Shown: positions 34,236 to 43,751, numbered from the stretch's first letter. The stretch: DNA of 56,608 bases from CAZMVU01 sp964569295 (GCA_964569295.1 CAZMVU010000008.1:1-56608); one strand, 5' to 3'. The notes: generated by a model from the sequence alone, not told the origin. Translations and numbers: made by a program.

Positions 34236-36082
34236 AACGCCCGCCCTCCTCTCAAGTGTGTATCAAGACTATCCATATGAGCAACGGCCGCGTGCGCCAG
34301 CGCGTTGACTTCTTCCTGAGAAAGCTGGGTCTTGGCATAGCGCTCGCGTTCACACGCGCGCAACGCCTTCACAAATCCCTGGGTCACCTCGGGCGGCGCC
34401 TGGGCATCTTCGAGCAAGCGCGCGGCATCGCGCGAGGTCATGCCGGCACCCTCGACATTGAACTTGTCGGCCAAGAAACCGGTCACCGCGCGGTACAGTT
34501 CCTGCACAGGTTCCTCGGCCGTTTCCATCCGGCGCAGGCGCTCGCGGCTTTTCGCCCGTGCGCGGTAATTGCGCGCATACCGGGTGTCGTGCTGCAGGCG
34601 CCGCTGCCGCCGAAAGAAGGCCAGAAACACCCCCCACAGGGCCGGCGGCGCCACCAGCACCGCCGCACTTGCAAGCCCGCCGCCACGGGCCGAACCCAGA
34701 CCCCCGGCGTTGCGCTTAATGGACCAGATATCCTGCGCCGGGCCTTCGGGCGTTGTGGTGGCCGTTTGCTCCGGGAGTGTTTCGGGGAGCTCACCGCGGG
34801 CCACGCGTACCTGCATGGGCGGGGTGTCGTCCGTGCGGTAGCCGCCGGCTTTCGGTTCGAAGTAAACAAAGCGCACCGGGGGCACGGTGTACTCGCCGGG
34901 CTCGAGGGGGGTCAGGGTATAGGTAAAGGTCTTGGTGAGCGTGTTGCCACCCGATCCCCGCCCCGTCACGTCCTTGCGCGGCCCCGACACATGCGCCCAG
35001 GGCATCGCGGGCAATGCCGGCTCGCCGATGGCATCCGGGTTGCCCTGGCCGGTCACGCGCAGCCGCAACTCGACGGGCAATCCCTGCTCGAGGTCGCGCT
35101 GGGGCATGTCCGCGACAATGCGGAAGCGCCCGACGGCCCCGCTGAAATTCTTGGGCGGGTTGGGCAATGGCCGCACATCCACATAGATGGGCTCGGTATC
35201 GAGGTCGAATTGCCTGGTGTCCAGTCCACCGCCGTTGGTCCAGGCGCGCGCGACGCCGGCAAACCGGAAACGCCCGATCTCGAGCCGGCCGGTGCGCATG
35301 GCGAATAGCTGCTGCTCGAGTACATGTACGCGGTACGGGAAACCATTTCGCTCGAGCGTGGTCTCCTGCTGGTCCACCGGCTGCGAATAGAATCCTGCGC
35401 TCTCCGGCATGCTCACGTTGCGCGGCCCGCGGATTTTCACACCGCCGATGTTAAGCTCGCCGACCCGCACAGTCAGCGTGAGCGCTTCGCCCTGATAGAC
35501 CTCGCGTTTGTCGACCATGCTCTCGACAAAGACCACGTCGTCCCAGGTGGGCTCTCGGTCCTGCGTCCCATCTTGTGGGCGGGTGCTCCCGGGCTGACGG
35601 GGCTGGCCGGCGCCCGGTTCACCTTGCTCACCCCGGCCCGCTACACCTGGCCGGCCACTACGGGGTTGGCGTTGTTGACCGCCACCCGGTGACTGCTTCT
35701 CCGCCGTGAGGGGTATGGGATCGGTCTTGTATGTCTTGCCGTCTATACGCACTTGGATTGGCGGCAGCGTAATTTCGCCGGGGCTTTGCGCGGTGGCATA
35801 ATACACCCAGGTGTGCTGCTCTACCGTGTTGCTCCGGCCATTGCGGAATTCTACCTGGATCGAGCGGCTGGTCGATGCCGGCGTGCGGTTAATGACCAGT
35901 CCTTGCACATGCGGGATGATCGGCCGGCCTACCCGGGTGCCCGCCGCGGTCACCGTGACAGGGAAGGCTTTACCAGCGGTCACTCTGGTGCTTTCCACAT
36001 CCGCCTGTACCTCCTGGCCCAATGCCGGTGCGGCCCATGCCAGCAGGCACACCGCAGCTATGGCAAAGCTGTGCTTCACCAC
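34232..36082 (-). CDS. batD: BatD-like oxygen tolerance protein
   Basis: This 616 aa membrane-anchored protein has a signal peptide (residues 1-22, AVCLLAWAAPALGQ). A series of beta-sandwich domains follows (VTAGKAFPVTVTAAG, VYYATAQSPGEITLPPIQVR, EVYQGEALTLTVRVGE), as expected for BatD. Between about residues 130 and 175 lies a Gly/Gln/Pro/Arg-rich linker. One transmembrane helix near residue 475 precedes a cytoplasmic helical tail with AEEPVQELYRAVTGFLADKF. BatD probably works with BatA/BatB as an envelope complex, but no biochemical role is established. It overlaps batC by 7 bases and batE by 4. Confidence 0.88.
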   Translation of the reverse strand: MVKHSFAIAAVCLLAWAAPALGQEVQADVESTRVTAGKAFPVTVTAAGTRVGRPIIPHVQGLVINRTPASTSRSIQVEFRNGRSNTVEQHTWVYYATAQSPGEITLPPIQVRIDGKTYKTDPIPLTAEKQSPGGGQQRQPRSGRPGVAGRGEQGEPGAGQPRQPGSTRPQDGTQDREPTWDDVVFVESMVDKREVYQGEALTLTVRVGELNIGGVKIRGPRNVSMPESAGFYSQPVDQQETTLERNGFPYRVHVLEQQLFAMRTGRLEIGRFRFAGVARAWTNGGGLDTRQFDLDTEPIYVDVRPLPNPPKNFSGAVGRFRIVADMPQRDLEQGLPVELRLRVTGQGNPDAIGEPALPAMPWAHVSGPRKDVTGRGSGGNTLTKTFTYTLTPLEPGEYTVPPVRFVYFEPKAGGYRTDDTPPMQVRVARGELPETLPEQTATTTPEGPAQDIWSIKRNAGGLGSARGGGLASAAVLVAPPALWGVFLAFFRRQRRLQHDTRYARNYRARAKSRERLRRMETAEEPVQELYRAVTGFLADKFNVEGAGMTSRDAARLLEDAQAPPEVTQGFVKALRACERERYAKTQLSQEEVNALAHAAVAHMDSLDTHLRGGRAL

Positions 36083-37119
36083 CAGTCTCCTCGCATCTCC
36101 TGGGCGCTTCCGCGCTGCTTCTGGCTGCGTTGTTCGCGTTCGTCCATTTCTTCGAGGCTCTCCAGAAGCGCTTGGATGTTCTGCATGTCCTCCTCGTCAA
36201 GTTGCTCCTGATCCGTCTGCGAACCGGCGGGTGTTTCCTCCTCCTCTTGTTCATCGCCGGGCTGGCCATCGGCCTGCTCCTGTTGCTCGTCTTCGCCTTG
36301 CTCGGCTTGGTCCTGCGGCTGCTCCTGTTGATCGTCGCCTCTTTCCTGCTGATCCTGTTGGCCCTGCTGTTCCTGGTCTTCGCCGGTCCCCTCCGAACCT
36401 TCGTCCTGCTGGTTTTGCTCATCCTCGCCCTGCTGATCGTCCTGCTGTTCCTGGTCTTGCTCATCTTCTTCCTGCTGTTGCTGCCCCGGCTGCTCCTGTT
36501 CTTCGCCCTCCTCCTCCTCCTCCTCCTCCTCATCATCATCATCCTCATCCTCATCTTCGCCTTGCTGCTGTTCCTGTTGTGGCGGGGGCGGCTGCATGAG
36601 CAATTGCTTGCGGCGCAGACGGGCGGCATCGAGGTTGTGCTGGGCATTCTCGTGATCGGGATTGTGTGCGACGAAGTCGTCGAGTTCCTCGATGGCCGAC
36701 TCGAGATCGCCTATCTTCTGATGGTATTCCTGTTGTGGATCGCGCAGGTCTGCCAGATGAGCGGCGGCACTGGCAGCGGCATAGGCGGCCTCGCGCCGGA
36801 CCTCGGTATTTTTGGCCTCGGTCTTAACTTTGTTGAAGTGTTCGCGGGCGCGTTCGAGCGCGGCCACGGCTTCTTCTCCCCGGCCTTCTTGGGCAAGGGC
36901 CATGGCCTTTTCATAGAGCACGGTGCCCAGGCCATAGGGCACCACATCGGCCTCAGGACGCTCGAGCTGCGCCTGGTGATACGCATCGATAGCTTTATCG
37001 TACTGATCGGCCTCGTGCAGCCGGCGTGCTTGTTCAATGGCCTCGAAGAAGGCATCCTGCCCGTAAGCGGCGCCCATGGCAATACATCCGGTACAGACCA
37101 GTGTCATCGCTTTACGCAT
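36076..37119 (-). CDS. batC: BatC-like TPR protein with long Gln/Glu/Asp tail
   Basis: This 347 aa protein has a signal peptide (1-20) and a TPR region at about 22-170 (AIEQARRLHEADQYDKAIDA, LDDFVAHNPDHENAQHNLDA). After a Pro-Gln spacer comes about 125 residues of almost pure Gln, Glu and Asp (about 180-310), then a short ordered end with NIQALLESLEEMDERE. BatC proteins in other bacteria also combine TPRs with charged tails, but this tail is extreme. It is encoded between batB (overlap 8 bases) and batD (overlap 7 bases). The tail codons form a microsatellite-like tract. Confidence 0.8.
   Translation of the reverse strand: MRKAMTLVCTGCIAMGAAYGQDAFFEAIEQARRLHEADQYDKAIDAYHQAQLERPEADVVPYGLGTVLYEKAMALAQEGRGEEAVAALERAREHFNKVKTEAKNTEVRREAAYAAASAAAHLADLRDPQQEYHQKIGDLESAIEELDDFVAHNPDHENAQHNLDAARLRRKQLLMQPPPPQQEQQQGEDEDEDDDDEEEEEEEEGEEQEQPGQQQQEEDEQDQEQQDDQQGEDEQNQQDEGSEGTGEDQEQQGQQDQQERGDDQQEQPQDQAEQGEDEQQEQADGQPGDEQEEEETPAGSQTDQEQLDEEDMQNIQALLESLEEMDEREQRSQKQRGSAQEMRGDWW
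36508..36550. repeat. Trinucleotide microsatellite within batC
   Basis: On the + strand a run of CTC units (about seven, from 36508) is followed by four CAT/ATC units to about 36543. It encodes the poly-Glu and poly-Asp part of BatC on the - strand. Such runs may vary in length without changing frame. Confidence 0.7.
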
Positions 37120-38182
37120 GGCCAGCCTCCTTGCGCGCGGCGCGCCGCATGCGCCAGGTACGCAAATGCGGCATCAGCACAATCCACAAACCCTCCGCCG
37201 CGAAACACAGGAATGCCAACGCGAGCGGCCACTGGTAGCGGTTGGTCATCCGTTCGCGCACCTCGCTGGCCACCGACCGTGCGCTGATTTCCTCGAGTTG
37301 CGCCAGCAGGTTTTCGATATCCGCATTGCTTGCTGCCAGGGGCACGTAGGCCTTCGCGTGGCTCGCGACGGTCCGCAGGGTTTCGGGATCCAGTTTCGAG
37401 ACGTGGCTGCGCTCGCTTGCCCTCGGGGCATTACGCATCCAGTCCGGCCGCATGACGGAGCCCCCCTCACGGCTTCCAAGGGCGAGCACGAAAACATCCG
37501 CCACTGCTTGCGCTTCCTGTGCGGCCTGCGCGGCATCACCGCTCACCGCCTCCCCATCGCTGAGAACGATGATCGCGCGGGCGCCTTCGCCCCCGTCGCT
37601 GTCGCGGGCCTCTTCCGCAAATACCCGCACCGCTTCCTCCAAGGCCGCCTCGAAATCGGTGCCCTCCGCCGACAAGGTGTGCGTGTCGACGGCATCGAGC
37701 ACGGCGCGATAGTAGTTGTGGTCGAGCGTGAGGGGACACTGCAGCTCGGCCACGCCGGAAAACGCCACCAGCCCGAAGCGATCGGCCGGCGCCCGTTCGA
37801 TAAGCGACTCGATTTTCTGTTTGGCCCGGGCCAGCCGGCTTGGCGGCGGATCGGCGGCGTTCATGCTTTCCGACGTATCCAGCAAGACAAGAATGTCCCG
37901 GCTCCGTTTTTCCACTTCGACCCATGCCTGACCGAGGCGCGGCTGCGCCAAGGCAAGCAGCAACGCGGCAAACCCTGCGAAGGTCAACCAGAAAAGGGGC
38001 GTTCGCACGCGTGGATCATAGCCCACCAGAAGCCGCTCGGCCAGGTGCGCTTGGATCACACGTTCGACGCGCTGGCCGCGGCGGCGCTCATAGGCGCGCA
38101 ATACTATTGCCAACCCCGCCAGCGCCAGCACCGCCAGGGGCAGCCACCAGCGCCACTGCTCTTGTGAGAATAGTAACTCCAT
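37112..38182 (-). CDS. batB: BatB-like von Willebrand A membrane protein
   Basis: This 356 aa protein has two N-terminal hydrophobic helices (about 11-28 and 62-80). A VWA domain follows, with the metal-ion site DTSES at 102-106 (DxSxS) and later SGVAELQCPL and IIVLSDGEAV. A C-terminal helix sits near residues 315-335. Such Bat proteins are thought to assemble protein complexes at the inner membrane. The paralogous BatA lies immediately upstream (30 bases). The 3' end overlaps batC by 8 bases. The start ATG at 38182 fits the membrane-first topology. Confidence 0.88.
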   Translation of the reverse strand: MELLFSQEQWRWWLPLAVLALAGLAIVLRAYERRRGQRVERVIQAHLAERLLVGYDPRVRTPLFWLTFAGFAALLLALAQPRLGQAWVEVEKRSRDILVLLDTSESMNAADPPPSRLARAKQKIESLIERAPADRFGLVAFSGVAELQCPLTLDHNYYRAVLDAVDTHTLSAEGTDFEAALEEAVRVFAEEARDSDGGEGARAIIVLSDGEAVSGDAAQAAQEAQAVADVFVLALGSREGGSVMRPDWMRNAPRASERSHVSKLDPETLRTVASHAKAYVPLAASNADIENLLAQLEEISARSVASEVRERMTNRYQWPLALAFLCFAAEGLWIVLMPHLRTWRMRRAARKEAGHA

Positions 38183-38212
38183 AACGCCTTGTTTCGTTGA
38201 CCTTCTCAGATC

Positions 38213-39256
38213 TTAAGGAATCGTCTCGAACCAGTGCCTGCGCGACAACACCGCCGCGAGCAGCGCGAGCGCGCCCAGCACGGCATACGACACAAAGGCC
38301 TCCTCATACTCATAGTAGTCGCCCAGTTCGATTTCCGTGGTTTCGAGCTCGCTGATTTCATTGTACGCCTCGCGCAACAGCTCCGTGCTCGTGGCGCGAT
38401 AATAGCGCCCACCGGTAATCTCGGCGATTTGGCGCAGGCTCGCCTCGTCGATCGGGTGGCTCTGCATCGACATGAAACCCGGCCCGGAGATGACCTGGCG
38501 TTCGGTCGAGCCTACACCGATGGTGTACACGCGCATGTCAAACTCCTTCGCCACCTGCGCCGCCGTGATCGGATCGAGTTCGCCACGGTTGTTAAGCCCG
38601 TCGGTGAGCAGAATAATCACCTTCGACTTCGCCTCACTCTGTTGCAGCCGCTGCACCGCAAGACCAAGCGCGGACCCGATGGCGGTGCCGTGCTTGCGCT
38701 TGTCTGACTCGTCCACATGCGCCCGGCGCAGTTCATGTTCGAGCACGGCGTAGTCCAGCGTGAGCGGGCATTGGGTCCAGGCGAAACCGGCATAGAGCAA
38801 CAAGCCCAGCCGGTCCATGCCATAACGCGCATCACTGCGCTGCCGCCGGCTGTCTATGAAATCGCGCACGACGGCCTTGGTCACGTACAGCCGGCTGCGT
38901 TCCTGGCCGCCGTACACGAGATCCGGCTGTTGCATGCTGCCCGACACGTCAACGCACAACATGATGTCGATGATGTTCGCCCGGTCTTTGCGCAGTCGTT
39001 GTCCGTCGAGCGGGCGGGCCAACGCCACCACAAGCAATCCAAGCCCGATAGCGCGCAACGCCGCCGGTGCACGCCGAAGTAACGCTTTGCGCGGCCGCAT
39101 CGCGAACCGGCTGCACGCGGCGCCCGTCGAAAAGCCGAGCGCACCCGGGGCGCCCGCGAGAATTTCGAAGGCAAACAACACCGCCACCACCAGCCACAGG
39201 ATCAGGACCCATGGATGACTCAATTCCGTGAAGTGGAAAGGCGCGAAGGGATTCAT
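38213..39256 (-). CDS. batA: BatA-like von Willebrand A membrane protein
   Basis: This 347 aa protein starts at the ATG at 39256, overlapping the stop of the DUF4381-like gene as ATGA. Helices at about 15-33 and 68-81 are followed by a VWA domain with the canonical MIDAS DVSGS (103-107), then RLGLLLYAGFAWTQCPLT and VIILLTDGLNNRG. A C-terminal helix near residue 325 closes the protein. Topology and order match BatA of the aerotolerance operon and LoxP-type Bat proteins of spirochetes. BatA and BatB probably act as a pair; sequence cannot say on which substrate. Confidence 0.9.
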   Translation of the reverse strand: MNPFAPFHFTELSHPWVLILWLVVAVLFAFEILAGAPGALGFSTGAACSRFAMRPRKALLRRAPAALRAIGLGLLVVALARPLDGQRLRKDRANIIDIMLCVDVSGSMQQPDLVYGGQERSRLYVTKAVVRDFIDSRRQRSDARYGMDRLGLLLYAGFAWTQCPLTLDYAVLEHELRRAHVDESDKRKHGTAIGSALGLAVQRLQQSEAKSKVIILLTDGLNNRGELDPITAAQVAKEFDMRVYTIGVGSTERQVISGPGFMSMQSHPIDEASLRQIAEITGGRYYRATSTELLREAYNEISELETTEIELGDYYEYEEAFVSYAVLGALALLAAVLSRRHWFETIP

Positions 39257-40311
39257 GCCGCGGCCTCCCGATCCGGCGATAGATCCGGATCCGTTTGCGT
39301 GGGCACGGTCTCTTCGATAAAGCGTGACACCCGCTCGAAGCTTCGCGCCATCTCGGCGGGCGTGGGTTCATAGCGGGCGAATTTCACACGATCGCAATGG
39401 CGCATGAACCGGCCCAGTTCGCCCTGTTGTTCCTGCGTGAACAACGTGCCCTCAGACGCCGACTCGATAAACTCCTGCGTCGTCTGCTCCGGTGCATGAA
39501 TGGCGAAGCGGTCCTCGAGGTAATAGCGCAGAATGGCCGACAGATCGACGTAATAGGTTTCGTAGCGCCCTTGCTCCGGTAGTTTGCGCGCCGCGAGCGC
39601 TTGCAGCCGTTGCCGGGCCACTTCCCACGGCGGTTGCGGAGGTCCCGGAGCGGCGGCCTTCTTGTAGCTGTAATACACGATTCCGCCCAGCGCCGCCGCC
39701 ACGACCACCAGCGCCAGGCCAATGAGAAGCCCCTGCAATAGCAAAGCCGACCGCTTCGCCGGCAGGAAAGGCCACGGCGCGCCGATGTCGCGGAAATTGG
39801 CCAGGTCTTGTTCTTCCGCTTCGGTGAGCGGCCGCGCGTGATGCAACATAGCCGGAACGGTGGCCCGCTGCTGTTGCTCCGGCCCATAGGCTATCTGAAA
39901 CGGCGGCACAAGATACATCCCCGGCGCAATCGGGTCCACGGTGTAGGTGCGTGTATACCGGACACGGCCGCCGTCCAACGCTTCCTCCTGCTGATCGTGC
40001 GCACGGACTTCCGGCAATGGCGGAGGCACCGGGGCGGCCTCGTTTTCCGCTTCCGGCTGCGCCGGTGCCATGGCGCCGATCCGCACAAGGTCGTCCTGTT
40101 CAATCGCCGGCAGCGCGATGTCCATAGTTGCCGGCGCCTCGACATGCACCGTATACGTAGCGGGCCGGTGGAAGGGCGCACGTGCCGGGCGCATCGCCGC
40201 GGATATAGCGAGCTCGTCCGCGGCATACGCCGCTATGGGCACAGCGAGGCTCGCCAGCGCGATGAGCAGTACACTGGTCAGACGGCCGATATGTGTCTTG
40301 GTCCGAAACAT
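39253..40311 (-). CDS. BatD-like/DUF4381-related membrane protein of the Bat cluster
   Basis: This 352 aa protein has a signal peptide (about 1-31, ALASLAVPIAAYA). A periplasmic beta domain follows (ATYTVHVEAPATMDIALPAI, TYTVDPIAPGMYLVPPFQIA), then a single helix at about 188-215. The cytoplasmic helical tail (WEVARQRLQALAARKLPEQG, YYVDLSAILRYYLEDRFAIH) is typical of DUF4381 proteins. Those sit between DUF58 and BatA genes in many MoxR operons. No catalytic residues stand out, so it is likely a structural partner. A 140-base gap with a hairpin separates it from the DUF58 gene. Confidence 0.72.
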   Translation of the reverse strand: MFRTKTHIGRLTSVLLIALASLAVPIAAYAADELAISAAMRPARAPFHRPATYTVHVEAPATMDIALPAIEQDDLVRIGAMAPAQPEAENEAAPVPPPLPEVRAHDQQEEALDGGRVRYTRTYTVDPIAPGMYLVPPFQIAYGPEQQQRATVPAMLHHARPLTEAEEQDLANFRDIGAPWPFLPAKRSALLLQGLLIGLALVVVAAALGGIVYYSYKKAAAPGPPQPPWEVARQRLQALAARKLPEQGRYETYYVDLSAILRYYLEDRFAIHAPEQTTQEFIESASEGTLFTQEQQGELGRFMRHCDRVKFARYEPTPAEMARSFERVSRFIEETVPTQTDPDLSPDREAAA

Positions 40312-40333
40312 TCGCTTCTAGAATTCTGGTTGT

Positions 40334-40358
40334 CGTTCTCGTATGACCGGCGAGAACG
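40334..40358. repeat. Stem-loop between the DUF58 and DUF4381-like genes
   Basis: CGTTCTCG at 40334-40341 and CGAGAACG at 40351-40358 form an 8-bp stem with a 9-base loop. No T run follows. It sits in the only sizeable gap (140 bases) of the Bat cluster apart from the inserted cassette. It may mark an internal processing or partial termination site. Confidence 0.45.
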
Positions 40359-40451
40359 CTGCGGCCACGAAAAGACATGCAAGCCAAAACGTAGCAGCCG
40401 CGCTACAGCCACGGTTTCTTCTCTTCACAATTGCCTTTTCATACTTCACAC

Positions 40452-41348
40452 TTACACCATGGCCTTGCGCCGCTCTCGCATGCGGAAGAACTTGTGTATC
40501 TCGTTGATATAGCGCCCATCGCCGGCCTGTTCCGTGCGGATGTGCAGGCTGTCCACCGCATTGCGCCGGAAGATTCCATCGCGTTGATCGGCCCGCTTGC
40601 GGGCGGCCAGGGCATACTGCTTGCGCACCGCCGGATCACTCGAGTCGACGACGGTCTCGCCGCCCGTCTCCAGATCCCGCACGGCGATGAGTCCCGCATC
40701 GGGCAAGACTTCCTCGCGCGGGTCCGTGATGGCCACGGCGATGAGATCGTGCCGTTTCGACGCAATGCGCAGCGGCGTCTCGTAGTTGTCGGCCATGAAG
40801 TCGGACACAAGGAACACTACTGCACGCCGCCGCACAACACCGTTGAGGTAGTGGATCGCGGCCGGGATGTCCGTGCCGTGACGTTCCGGGTCGAAAAACA
40901 GCACCTCGCGGATAACGCGCAGCACGTGTTGGCGGCCTTTCTTCGGCGGCACGTAGAGCTCGACATCCTCGGTGAAAATAATGAGGCCGACCTTGTCGTT
41001 GTTGCGAATGGCCGCGAACGCGAGTACCGCGCATAACTCCGCGGCGAGTTCGTTCTTGAACTTGCCCACGCTGCCGAACCGGCCCGACCCGCTCATATCG
41101 ACCATGAGCATGACCGTGAGCTCGCGTTCTTCGGCCAGCACCTTCACGTGCGGATGGCCCGTGCGCGCGGTCACGTTCCAGTCGATCTGGCGCACGTCGT
41201 CGCCCGGCACGTATTCACGGACCTCCTTGAACTCCATGCCCTGGCCCTTGAACACCGACTCATACTGGCCAGCCAGGAGATCGTTGATCGCCCGGTTCGA
41301 GCGGATTTGAATCCGCCGTATCTGTTGCATCAATTCCGACGGCAGCAT
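40452..41348 (-). CDS. DUF58 domain protein of the MoxR operon
   Basis: This 298 aa cytoplasmic protein shows the DUF58 hallmark around residues 37-75 (GMEFKEVREYVPGDDVRQID and WNVTARTG). A VWA-like fold follows with DMSGS at 84-88 and VVFLVSDFMAD. DUF58 proteins are nearly always encoded next to MoxR ATPases and VWA proteins and are thought to act with them in complex assembly. In most genomes moxR lies directly upstream. Here a 0.5-kb cassette with inverted-repeat ends lies between them, and its left end is 27 bases from this start codon. Confidence 0.9.
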   Translation of the reverse strand: MLPSELMQQIRRIQIRSNRAINDLLAGQYESVFKGQGMEFKEVREYVPGDDVRQIDWNVTARTGHPHVKVLAEERELTVMLMVDMSGSGRFGSVGKFKNELAAELCAVLAFAAIRNNDKVGLIIFTEDVELYVPPKKGRQHVLRVIREVLFFDPERHGTDIPAAIHYLNGVVRRRAVVFLVSDFMADNYETPLRIASKRHDLIAVAITDPREEVLPDAGLIAVRDLETGGETVVDSSDPAVRKQYALAARKRADQRDGIFRRNAVDSLHIRTEQAGDGRYINEIHKFFRMRERRKAMV

Positions 41349-41374
41349 CAGGCTAAGTCCTTAAGATGACCGGA

Positions 41375-41411
41375 ATAACCACAAAGGCACAAAGAACACA
41401 AAGGAGTTCAC
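41375..41411 (+). repeat. Left terminal inverted repeat of the GxxExxY cassette
   Basis: Thirty-seven bases beginning ATAACCAC. They are built from short AAGGCACAAAG/ACACAAAGG-type sub-repeats and end near GTTCAC. Differences from the other end are at four positions only. Confidence 0.75.
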
Positions 41412-41426
41412 AAAGTAAGAGCGGCA

Positions 41427-41807
41427 TCAGCACACCAATCGGACTATTCCATCCCGCATTTTGGGAACATTGAAATTCAGAAGGAGCCCAAGCCAGCACT
41501 TGCTCAATCGCAGGTAGGTGAGCAGTTGGGCTTTGTGCAGTTCTGTCACTTCTTCGACCGCTTTGAGTTCGAGGATAAGCTCATCCTCGACCAACACATC
41601 GATTCGATAACCCTCTTCTACCTGGAGTCCCTTGTACGTGATGGGCAACACCAACTGGCGCCTGCATGCAATGCCTTGGAGCGAAAGCTCATGGCAGAGA
41701 CACGCTTCATACGTTGACTCGAGCAATCCCGGGCCCAATTCCTTGTGCACCTCGATAGCCGCGCCAATCACCTTGTTGCTGAGCGCGTTGAGCGCCTCTC
41801 TCTCCAT
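41427..41807 (-). CDS. GxxExxY protein (PD-(D/E)XK nuclease-like)
   Basis: This 126 aa protein of the GxxExxY family (PDDEXK_3) has the name-giving motif at G27-L-L-E30-S-T-Y33. A nuclease-like core follows: D70 in YRIDVLV, E80-x-K82 in LELKAV, then Q94 and Y98 in AQLLTYL. These match the PD-(D/E)XK catalytic layout, though no activity has been shown for the family as far as I know. The ATG at 41807 has GAGG nine bases upstream in a purine-rich leader. It lies inside a cassette with terminal inverted repeats, between moxR and the DUF58 gene. It is functionally out of place in the Bat operon. Confidence 0.88.
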   Translation of the reverse strand: MEREALNALSNKVIGAAIEVHKELGPGLLESTYEACLCHELSLQGIACRRQLVLPITYKGLQVEEGYRIDVLVEDELILELKAVEEVTELHKAQLLTYLRLSKCWLGLLLNFNVPKMRDGIVRLVC

Positions 41808-41834
41808 CTTCCTTATCCTCTCTGTCTTCCCTTA

Positions 41835-41871
41835 GTGAAATCCTTTGTGCCCTTTGTGCCTTAGTGGTTAT
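41835..41871 (-). repeat. Right terminal inverted repeat of the GxxExxY cassette
   Basis: Read on the - strand it begins ATAACCACTAAGGCACAAAG and ends near TTTCAC. It matches the left repeat at 33 of 37 positions. It precedes a purine-rich leader and the GxxExxY start codon. Confidence 0.75.
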
Positions 41872-41906
41872 CTTTTCTTTCGGCTCGCGAGGACGCTCGC
41901 CTTCCA

Positions 41907-42896
<990 letters not shown>

Positions 42897-42911
42897 GCCT
42901 TCGGTGCCTCC

Positions 42912-43751
42912 TTACGGCGCGCCCGCCGACGCGCTCTGCGCGCGCGCCAACGCACGTTCCACATCTTTCAAATCACCATTCAACGCGTCTTCTGTCGGCT
43001 GCATACCCTGATAGCCCACTGCCCGCGTGCGCTGTTCGAGCCGTTCGACCAACGGTGCCCCCGCCGCGCCCAGCATGCGCGCCGCTTCGGCAAGAGCCCG
43101 GTAATAGGCATAGAAATCCCCGTCCAGCCGGTGGCGGCGCGCCGCATGCAATACATCGCGCGCACGCTCGGCGGGCGAGAGGGCCGCAACTGCCGCATTC
43201 CGGCGCCGTCGCCGGCGGCGCCACACCAACCCCAATATCACCAGCACCACAAACACCACCGCCGCCACACCGCCGCCCAGCCACACCCGTTTCACAAACG
43301 CATAATCGCGTACCTGCAACGTGACCGGATCCGCCGAAACCGCCTTCGGGGCCGCATTGCCCGCGCGCACGTCCTCAGCGGCGGCATAACGCACGGTGAC
43401 CTCGGGCACCGTCACCGTGCCCGGTTCTTCCGGCACGACCCGCACTACCTGGGTGGCCACGGCTTGTCCATCCTCTCGGCGCACCGAACTCTCAATCACC
43501 GCCGTCTCGACGCCCTCGACCGTATCGAGCCGCGCCGGAAAGACCACATAGTGGTCCGGCGCACCATCCCAGCGCAGGGAATAGGCGAGATCAATGGGAT
43601 AACCGGCATAGCCCCGGGTATCCGCCGGCTGTTCGAGAATCGGTTCGGCGGCCCACGCCGCTACCGGCGCACAGCCCAGCAATGCCGCCGCTATGATGGT
43701 GCGAATCCACATGGCACGTTTGGGGTGCATATGCTGTGCCAATCCGGTCAT
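42912..43751 (-). CDS. BatD/DUF4381-type membrane protein, first gene of the Bat cluster
   Basis: I start this 279 aa protein at the ATG at 43751 (MTGLAQHMHPKRAMW), with AAAAAAGG just upstream; 43730 and 43712 are alternatives. A signal peptide (IRTIIAAALLGCAPVAAWA) leads to a short beta domain (DHYVVFPARLDTVEGVETAV, VPEEPGTVTVPEVTVRYAAA). One helix at about 160-182 and an Arg-rich stop-transfer segment follow. The helical tail (FYAYYRALAEAARMLGAAGA) resembles the tail of the DUF4381-like protein at 39253. The two thus share architecture, and one may cooperate with MoxR/DUF58 and the other with BatA/BatB. It is the first gene transcribed in the Bat cluster. Confidence 0.68.
   Translation of the reverse strand: MTGLAQHMHPKRAMWIRTIIAAALLGCAPVAAWAAEPILEQPADTRGYAGYPIDLAYSLRWDGAPDHYVVFPARLDTVEGVETAVIESSVRREDGQAVATQVVRVVPEEPGTVTVPEVTVRYAAAEDVRAGNAAPKAVSADPVTLQVRDYAFVKRVWLGGGVAAVVFVVLVILGLVWRRRRRRRNAAVAALSPAERARDVLHAARRHRLDGDFYAYYRALAEAARMLGAAGAPLVERLEQRTRAVGYQGMQPTEDALNGDLKDVERALARAQSASAGAP

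Larger units (their letters stand above)
41375..41871. mobile_element. Inverted-repeat-bounded cassette carrying a GxxExxY gene
   Basis: A 497-bp unit is bounded by two 37-base imperfect inverted repeats (41375-41411 and 41835-41871; 33 of 37 positions match when one is reversed). It contains a single gene and almost nothing else. It interrupts the usual moxR-DUF58 adjacency. The right end lies 36 bases from the moxR stop and the left end 27 bases from the DUF58 start. I see no target-site duplication and no transposase. Mobility is an inference from the structure. Confidence 0.6.

Noticed and set aside
36505..36550. Tandem triplets considered as a non-coding satellite or CRISPR-like repeat
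   Set aside because: They encode the acidic tail of BatC in frame, with no spacer structure.
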